Assembly: GCA_015904075.1 (NCBI GenBank)
Contig: JABMDH010000024.1
Coordinates: 1 to 10,820 of the forward strand
Length of the DNA stretch: 10,820 nt
From: Nitrospira sp.
GTDB lineage: Bacteria; Nitrospirota; Nitrospiria; Nitrospirales; Nitrospiraceae
Reading direction: 5' to 3'
Below the pieces are notes generated by a model that was not told the DNA's origin, searched no databases, and saw nothing but the letters and a program-made list of their open reading frames with translations. Positions 6,466-10,820 of the stretch are shown in pieces. How positions within the stretch are numbered: position 1 is the stretch's first letter; every line of letters starts with the position of its first letter. The translations under genes were made by a program, and so were the position numbers.

Positions 6466-6861
6466 ATGGATGCTAGACGAAAAGTCATGCTTGCGATTGT
6501 GCTCTTGCTTGCCTGGGCAGGGCTGGCCGTCTGGCAATGGGGGACTTGGGAAGAGCCGATTCGAGTCCCTCTGACGACAGGCGGTATCATGGGGGTTCGC
6601 AGCAAAAGCCGGCGTAAGCCGATCAAACAGCGTGCATTCCCGCTCACGGTTCGTCACTTTGAAGGAAAACCGACGTATTACGACTGGGTGTTCCAGTTTC
6701 CTAACCCATCCATGCCGGCGATTGTTCCGCCGGGCGCGCAACCTCCGGCGACTGCTCCAAAACAGTCTACAGCCCCAGGCGGATCAGGTCAGGCAGATCC
6801 AGTGCCTCCAACAGACATGATTCCCACGCCTGTGTCTCCTCTGCTTCCCGCCACCTCATAG
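6466..6861 (+). CDS. Small single-pass membrane protein with proline-rich tail, PilP/GspC position
   Basis: The product has 131 residues from ATG 6466; an in-frame GTG at 6457 would add three residues. Neither start has a strong Shine-Dalgarno; I prefer ATG because the Met-Asp-Ala-Arg-Arg-Lys start gives the normal positive charge before the membrane helix at 7-24 (VMLAIVLLLAWAGLAVWQW). The exported part has a basic stretch (46-56), a short ordered segment with HFEGKPTYYDWVFQFPNP (64-81), and a low-complexity tail (82-131) rich in Pro, Ala, Ser and Thr. I do not recognise a family. It lies 26 bases after the pilO-like stop, where PilP, GspC or MshK genes often occur, and a membrane anchor plus flexible proline-rich tail resembles a linker reaching into the periplasm. 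The globular HR/PilP domain is absent. It may be a minimal connector to a secretin or an accessory protein specific to this lineage; function is inferred from position only. Confidence 0.72.
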   Translation: MDARRKVMLAIVLLLAWAGLAVWQWGTWEEPIRVPLTTGGIMGVRSKSRRKPIKQRAFPLTVRHFEGKPTYYDWVFQFPNPSMPAIVPPGAQPPATAPKQSTAPGGSGQADPVPPTDMIPTPVSPLLPATS

Positions 6862-6884
6862 CGAGAGTGGGTAGTCCTGTTGCC

Positions 6885-6914
6885 TTGACCCCGTGGAGAG
6901 GGGCAGGGTACACT
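6885..6914 (+). promoter_or_regulatory. Sigma-70-like promoter for proA
   Basis: TTGACC (6885-6890, five of six bases match the -35 consensus) and TACACT (6909-6914, four of six match the -10 consensus) are separated by 18 bases. Transcription would begin near 6921, giving a leader of about 30 bases before the ATG at 6951. The promoter is downstream of the GTG at 6867, which argues against that codon as the proA start. It would uncouple proA from the secretion operon, whose last gene ends at 6861. Confidence 0.55.
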
Positions 6915-6950
6915 TTGTATGGAGAGCGCGCTATCGAATTACCGTTTGCC

Positions 6951-8261
6951 ATGAATACAGAATTACAAAAACAGGACGAGAGCATCGAGCCGGTCCAGGA
7001 ACTGAAGCCGATCCCTGAGTACGTCGAGGAACTGGTTGTCAAGGCCAAACAAGCCTCGAGGAAGCTGGCATCCGTATCAACGGCTGTGAAGAATCAGGCG
7101 TTGCTCACAATGGCCGAGGCGCTCGAAACCAAGGCGGACGAGCTGCTCGAAGCCAATCGGAAAGATCTTGATGCGTTTGGAGCCGATCCGGGCAAGAAAG
7201 CCATGGCGGATCGGCTGCGTCTGACGGAGAAGCGGATTGCTGAAATGGCAGCCGGCATCCGTGAAGTGGCCAAACTGCCGGACCCCTTGGGAACGGCGCC
7301 TGCGATGTGGACCAGGCCCAACGGGATGCAGGTGGGGCGTGTGCGCGCGCCAATCGGCGTCATCGGTATCATCTACGAGTCGCGTCCCAACGTCACCGCG
7401 GATTCAGCGGCGCTGTGTCTGAAGTCCGGGAATGTGTGTGTGTTGCGGGGCGGAAGCGAAGCGATTCATTCTAACCGCGCCATCGCCGCCATCTTATCCG
7501 AGGCGGCCGAAAAGGCCGGTGTGCCGGCCGGATCAATCACTTTTGTCGAGCGGGCAGATCGCGAGCTGGTGCCGGTGTTGCTCAAGCAAGATAAGTACAT
7601 CGATTTGATTATTCCGCGCGGCGGCGAATCCCTCATGAAGCTCATTGCCGAACATTCGACCATTCCTGTCGTGAAGCACGACGCGGGGGTCTGCCATGTG
7701 TATGTGGATGTTTCGGCAGATCCGGCGATGGCGGAGTCGATTTGCGTGAATGCCAAGGCGCAGCGCCCGTCGACCTGCAATGCAATGGAGACCTTGCTGA
7801 TTCACCAGTCGATCGCGCGGACCTTGCTCCCTAAGCTAGCGGTGAGCCTCCGGTCGGCAAAGGTTGAGATTCGCGGATGTCCCAAGACTTGCCAGCTGGT
7901 TCCTGAAGCTAAACCGGCCGGCGATCAGGATTATGGAACCGAGTTTCTCGATCTGGTGCTGGCGGTGAAAGTCGTCAGGAATATGGATGAGGCCATGGAG
8001 CATATCGCGCGGTATGGGTCGCGGCATACGGAGGCCATTGTGACGGCAGATTATGGCCGCTCGATGCGGTTCCTCAAAGAAGTCGATGCCGGTGCCGTTC
8101 TCGTCAATGCCTCCACTCGGCTCAATGACGGCTATCAGTTCGGCCTTGGAGCTGAAATCGGCATCAGCACCTCGCGGATCCATGCGCGTGGTCCGATGGG
8201 ACTCGAAGAACTGACCTGTTTTAAGTTCATCGTCCTGGGGAGCGGCCAACTCCGCGAGTAA
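6951..8261 (+). CDS. proA: Glutamate-5-semialdehyde dehydrogenase (gamma-glutamyl phosphate reductase)
   Basis: The enzyme reduces gamma-glutamyl phosphate to glutamate-5-semialdehyde with NADPH, the second step of proline biosynthesis, in the cytosol. From ATG 6951 the protein has 436 residues. ProA landmarks are the N-terminal helix VVKAKQASRKLASVSTAVKN (29-48), EANRKDLDAF (67-76), PIGVIGIIYESRPNVT (134-149), VLRGGSEAIHSN (164-175), and the active-site segment RPSTCNAMET (272-281) with catalytic Cys276. The C-terminal segment SRIHARGPMGLEELTCFKF (408-426) is also typical. All key motifs are present. The frame stays open upstream to GTG 6867, but that codon lies before the likely promoter and the added 28 residues do not match the family. 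Even from ATG 6951 the protein has about 18 residues more than usual before the conserved helix, and no clear Shine-Dalgarno precedes the ATG. proB is not in the window. Confidence 0.97.
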   Translation: MNTELQKQDESIEPVQELKPIPEYVEELVVKAKQASRKLASVSTAVKNQALLTMAEALETKADELLEANRKDLDAFGADPGKKAMADRLRLTEKRIAEMAAGIREVAKLPDPLGTAPAMWTRPNGMQVGRVRAPIGVIGIIYESRPNVTADSAALCLKSGNVCVLRGGSEAIHSNRAIAAILSEAAEKAGVPAGSITFVERADRELVPVLLKQDKYIDLIIPRGGESLMKLIAEHSTIPVVKHDAGVCHVYVDVSADPAMAESICVNAKAQRPSTCNAMETLLIHQSIARTLLPKLAVSLRSAKVEIRGCPKTCQLVPEAKPAGDQDYGTEFLDLVLAVKVVRNMDEAMEHIARYGSRHTEAIVTADYGRSMRFLKEVDAGAVLVNASTRLNDGYQFGLGAEIGISTSRIHARGPMGLEELTCFKFIVLGSGQLRE

Positions 8262-10052
8262 ATGTCCCCTGATCCAGTCTCGTTTGCCCTACAGAGTCCC
8301 ACGCATCTTGTTTTTCCCTCCACGCGCGCCCTCGCCGACCAGTTGGAGAAAAATGGGGGGCGAGTCGTCACACGTCCAACCGGGCATCTGATCTTCTATC
8401 GGCCCGATGGCCGGCGATTTCTTGCCACAGATCCTTCAGGCCACCCGTTGCATGAGTGTGAATGGCACGCGAATACTGACGGAACCGTGGTGCTCACGAG
8501 AGCACGGATTCGACTCGATTGGGGGCAATGGATTGGACTGAAACCGGGTGGGCTGGTCAACGAAACCAGGTTGAATCTCACGGCGAAGCCGGGGTGGCGG
8601 CAGATAACAGCGGATCATCTGCGTGCGATGGCGGCACAGGCGCTGCGGGTGCCGATTGAAGATGTACGGTGGTTCTATCGCAATGAGGATTTCAGTATTG
8701 ATGCAGAGGGAATTGCGACGATCCGTCATCGGAAAGATGCGCTCTATGTATTGGACAACGGTACGTTCGAATCAGCCCGTTTTATGGCCTGTATGGGGGC
8801 CATGCATTGGGACCACATTGATTTTCTCCCCGTCGTCGAACTCTTCAAGTCATTGCTGCCTGGAACGGGCTCCGCCGTGTTTGAGTTAATCCGTGATCTG
8901 TTCGACGATCAGAACAAAGGCCGTCCATTCCCACAGCCGCTTCGCTACCGCGGGATTCCCACCTATCCGTCGGAAGCAGCATTCAGACTGTTCAGCGGTT
9001 ATTTTACACCCGTGGCGCCTGCCGGTGGAAACCCCATGGCGCTGTTCATGGATCAGTCCCGCTCACATCAGCTTACGTGGATCCCGGCGCAGGATACGCC
9101 GCTTCGCTATTTCGAGTCAGAGCAGAACCTGTGTCTCACGGTGCAGGGCGGGCTTATCCGGAAGGCGACCATTGCGGATGATAGTACCGGCTTGTCGTAT
9201 GTCGAAGCGCGAAACCGGCGCATGGCGCCGCTGGACCGTCGTCTGGAAGTGAAGGGGCATGATCTGACGTTGAACGATCGGGAGAAACGCATTGCCATAC
9301 GGCTCCGGCAGGAGATTGCGGTGGAGCCGATGCCGTCTGCAGACTATGCTTGTGCAGACAGTCCTGTCGATTGGCGTATGCTTTTCGTGCAGGGAGTCCC
9401 GCCGATTCGCCCTGCCGACGCTTTTGGAGCCGTGTTGTCGTATCCGGACGATGAGGAAGAGATCGGGGAATTGGCCGCGCAGCCGTTTGTTGCGGACTTT
9501 GTACAAGATCTGGCAGAGCAGGATCCTGAGCTGGGGACGGTTCTGTCGCGGGCGGAACGGGTGCTGATCGACAACGGCGACACGGTGATTGAGACCTGCA
9601 TTGCTTGCGATCGTTCGCGCGATTACACCGTTCGCTGCTACGATGCCGCCTATGCGCAGCGTCAGGCGCAGGAGCTCTGGACCAGGTGCGCTGTCCCACA
9701 ACAGTGGGAGTGGCTGAGGCGGATTCGCATTGTGCCGGCGTCGATCTGGGACCAGACAATGGTGAATCCCCAGCCCTATGACGTGATTTACCAATGGCTG
9801 CCCTATTCTGTGTTCACGGAGGCGGCAGCGTTGACGGCGAGCGTAATCTGGCTCCGGCAGATGTTGCGACCACAGGGAAGCGCGTTTGTTGTCGGACCGG
9901 TCGGCTTACGAACGGTATTGGCTCACAACGCATTGCCGGTCGTGTGGGAAGAATCCGTCGAATCCCTCCCAACCGTTCAGATGCATAAGTCCATCTTGCC
10001 TAAGGCCAGAGTGAAGGCGGGTCTGACACTGTTTCATATCAGGCGGACTTGA
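8262..10052 (+). CDS. Uncharacterised 596-residue protein; C-terminal region methyltransferase-like
   Basis: The product has 596 residues and no signal peptide or membrane segment, so it is probably cytoplasmic. I recognise no family for residues 1-420. This part has many aromatic and acidic residues (for example RWFYRNEDFSIDAEG, 136-150; MGAMHWDHIDFLP, 178-190). Residues about 430-596 resemble a worn class I SAM-dependent methyltransferase: ACDRSRDYTVRCYDAAYAQR (448-467) looks like the motif II acidic strand and helix, RIRIVPASIWDQ (487-498) like the next strand, YDVIYQWLPYS (506-516) like motif IV, and LRQMLRPQGSAFVVGP (531-546) like the LkPGG motif. No clear glycine-rich motif I is visible, so activity is doubtful. 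A CIAC pair occurs at 446-449. The ATG directly follows the proA TAA, implying co-transcription from the proA promoter and translational coupling. Whether it has anything to do with proline metabolism is unknown. Coding status is firm from length, frame and context. Confidence 0.85.
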   Translation: MSPDPVSFALQSPTHLVFPSTRALADQLEKNGGRVVTRPTGHLIFYRPDGRRFLATDPSGHPLHECEWHANTDGTVVLTRARIRLDWGQWIGLKPGGLVNETRLNLTAKPGWRQITADHLRAMAAQALRVPIEDVRWFYRNEDFSIDAEGIATIRHRKDALYVLDNGTFESARFMACMGAMHWDHIDFLPVVELFKSLLPGTGSAVFELIRDLFDDQNKGRPFPQPLRYRGIPTYPSEAAFRLFSGYFTPVAPAGGNPMALFMDQSRSHQLTWIPAQDTPLRYFESEQNLCLTVQGGLIRKATIADDSTGLSYVEARNRRMAPLDRRLEVKGHDLTLNDREKRIAIRLRQEIAVEPMPSADYACADSPVDWRMLFVQGVPPIRPADAFGAVLSYPDDEEEIGELAAQPFVADFVQDLAEQDPELGTVLSRAERVLIDNGDTVIETCIACDRSRDYTVRCYDAAYAQRQAQELWTRCAVPQQWEWLRRIRIVPASIWDQTMVNPQPYDVIYQWLPYSVFTEAAALTASVIWLRQMLRPQGSAFVVGPVGLRTVLAHNALPVVWEESVESLPTVQMHKSILPKARVKAGLTLFHIRRT

Positions 10053-10062
10053 AGATCAGGCC

Positions 10063-10602
10063 TCAGCGTTTCAATTGCTGAAGCTCAATGTGGACATTCT
10101 GCGTATCGTCGGCAATCCACAGATGTCCATCCTGAATCGCCCATTGTAAACGCATACTGGGGCTGGCCAATGCCGTAAGGGCGCGAACACTTTCCATCGG
10201 GATGAGGGTTACGGTCAGGTTCTCCAGTCGATCGAGGAGAGAACGATTCTTCGCCCACCAGGCGTCGGCGCTCCGGGCGCCATAGGTATAGACGGCGACT
10301 TGTGTGGCGCGGCCGCAAGCCTGGCGGAGGGATTTCTCATCCGGTTGTCCGACCTCAATCCAAAGATGGATGGCGCCGGTCAAATCTTTTTGCCAGAGCG
10401 CGGGTTCATCCTCGGTTCCCACGCCGCGCCCGAAGGACAAAGTCTCGTTTGCATGGAGAGCGAAGGCCAGCAGTCGCATCATCACGCGTTCGTCTGTTTC
10501 AGACGGATGGCGCGCCACGGTCAGGGCATGATCCCGGTAGTACTGGCGGTCCATGTCAGAGATCTGTAGAGTAGCTTTATAAATAGTAGAGTTGGAAGCC
10601 AT
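10063..10602 (-). CDS. yaeQ: YaeQ family protein (PD-(D/E)XK-like fold)
   Basis: The product has 179 residues, nearly the length of E. coli YaeQ (about 181), and is recognisable along its whole length: IYKATLQISDMDRQYY (7-22), LTVARHPSETDERVMMRLL (27-45), WIEVGQPDEKSLRQACGRA (81-99), YTYGARSADAWW (106-117), and the C-terminal LQWAIQDGHLWIADD (152-166). YaeQ structures show a fold like restriction endonucleases of the PD-(D/E)XK group; Glu83 and Asp88 in WIEVGQPDEK lie in the conserved core. Early genetic work linked E. coli yaeQ to suppression of rfaH loss, but the cellular role is not settled. The gene starts 9 bases after the stop of the VF530 gene, so the two probably form an operon. No good Shine-Dalgarno precedes the ATG, so translation may depend on coupling. 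It converges on the 596-residue gene with 10 bases between the stops. Confidence 0.95.
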   Translation of the reverse strand: MASNSTIYKATLQISDMDRQYYRDHALTVARHPSETDERVMMRLLAFALHANETLSFGRGVGTEDEPALWQKDLTGAIHLWIEVGQPDEKSLRQACGRATQVAVYTYGARSADAWWAKNRSLLDRLENLTVTLIPMESVRALTALASPSMRLQWAIQDGHLWIADDTQNVHIELQQLKR

Positions 10603-10611
10603 GATGTCAGG

Positions 10612-10820
10612 TTATGGTTTCGGGAGCTCTGCGACAAACATCCGTTCGATCCGTTGGCGTGCCCATGGTGTTTTTCGCAAGAACGTCAAGCTCGAGGCTA
10701 TCGTAGGGTGATGACGGAAACAGCGAATGGGAACCCGTTTCCCGAGCTCAGCCCATCCATGCCGTGCCACCAATGTGGTGACAATGGACTCCAGGGTAAT
10801 CCCGTGCAAGGGGTCGCGGG
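10612..10820 (-). CDS. VF530 family (DUF2132) small DNA-binding-like protein, 5' end outside window
   Basis: Reading leftward from the window edge, the frame is open and gives Arg-Asp-Pro-Leu-His-Gly-Ile-Thr-Leu-Glu, the near-invariant start region of VF530/DUF2132 proteins. RHGWAELGKRVPIRCF and SSLTFLRKTPWARQRIE follow, both family hallmarks, and the frame ends with TAA at 10612-10614. The TTG at 10809 encodes the Leu of the conserved DPLHG motif and is not the start, which lies beyond 10820. Family members are about 70-80 residues and are described as small helical proteins thought to bind DNA; the exact role is unknown. The gene lies immediately before yaeQ in the same direction. Confidence 0.9.
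   Translation of the reverse strand, partial: RDPLHGITLESIVTTLVARHGWAELGKRVPIRCFRHHPTIASSLTFLRKTPWARQRIERMFVAELPKP

Noticed and set aside
6889..6903. CCCC...GGGG hairpin considered as a terminator after the secretion operon
   Set aside because: The stem is only 4 bp before mismatches, there is no following T-run, and it overlaps the promoter spacer of proA.
6867..6950. GTG 6867 as the proA start
   Set aside because: It precedes the likely promoter, and the extra 28 residues do not resemble any ProA N-terminus.
9335..9344. 10-bp palindrome GTCTGCAGAC, followed by a partial repeat GCAGAC
   Set aside because: It lies within the coding frame of the 596-residue protein with no nearby promoter; expected by chance at this scale.
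9117..9794. Minus-strand open frame of 225 codons opposite the 596-residue gene
   Set aside because: Antisense shadow in GC-rich DNA, rich in Arg, His and Pro, without a recognisable domain; the + frame is continuous and coupled to proA.

Overview
The window is about 10.8 kb of moderately GC-rich bacterial DNA, densely coding and mostly on the + strand. Gene content and style (a type II secretion/type IV pilus-like assembly cluster followed by proA, with a YaeQ/VF530 pair on the opposite strand) resemble a Nitrospira-like (Nitrospirota) chromosome. That placement is an inference from memory of such genomes, not from a search. I see no rRNA, tRNA, CRISPR array, transposase or phage gene. The window begins inside one gene and ends inside another.

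Region 1 (1-6861, +) is one tightly packed operon for an inner-membrane pseudopilus/pilus assembly platform: a major-pseudopilin-like protein (5' end missing), a lipoprotein with a long coiled coil and a C-terminal LysM domain, a GspF/PilC platform protein, a GspE/PilB/MshE-type assembly ATPase, a PilM-like cytoplasmic protein, a PilN-like protein, a PilO-like protein, and a small membrane-anchored proline-rich protein in the place where PilP or GspC would be expected. No secretin, prepilin peptidase or PilT-type retraction ATPase lies in the window. The ATPase would power the GspF platform, PilM/N/O would form the alignment complex that GspL/GspM form in type II secretion, and the LysM lipoprotein could tie the machine to peptidoglycan. 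A perfect 72-bp tandem duplication (2370-2513) covers the end of gspF and the following intergenic stretch, making this the longest gap in an otherwise compact operon.

Region 2 (about 6885-10052, +) starts with a good sigma-70-like promoter and holds proA (glutamate-5-semialdehyde dehydrogenase, proline synthesis). A 596-residue protein of no family I recognise follows directly, with its ATG touching the proA stop codon. Its C-terminal part looks like a degenerate class I methyltransferase.

Region 3 (10063-10820, -) is a convergent two-gene unit: a VF530-family protein (5' end outside the window) followed by a YaeQ-family protein with a PD-(D/E)XK-like fold. Only 10 bases separate the yaeQ stop from the stop of the 596-residue gene.

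No wholly new system can be shown from sequence alone. The best candidates for unusual biology are the non-standard pseudopilus cluster (LysM lipoprotein, PilM-like protein with eroded nucleotide-binding motifs, unassigned PilP-position protein) and the unknown protein coupled to proA.
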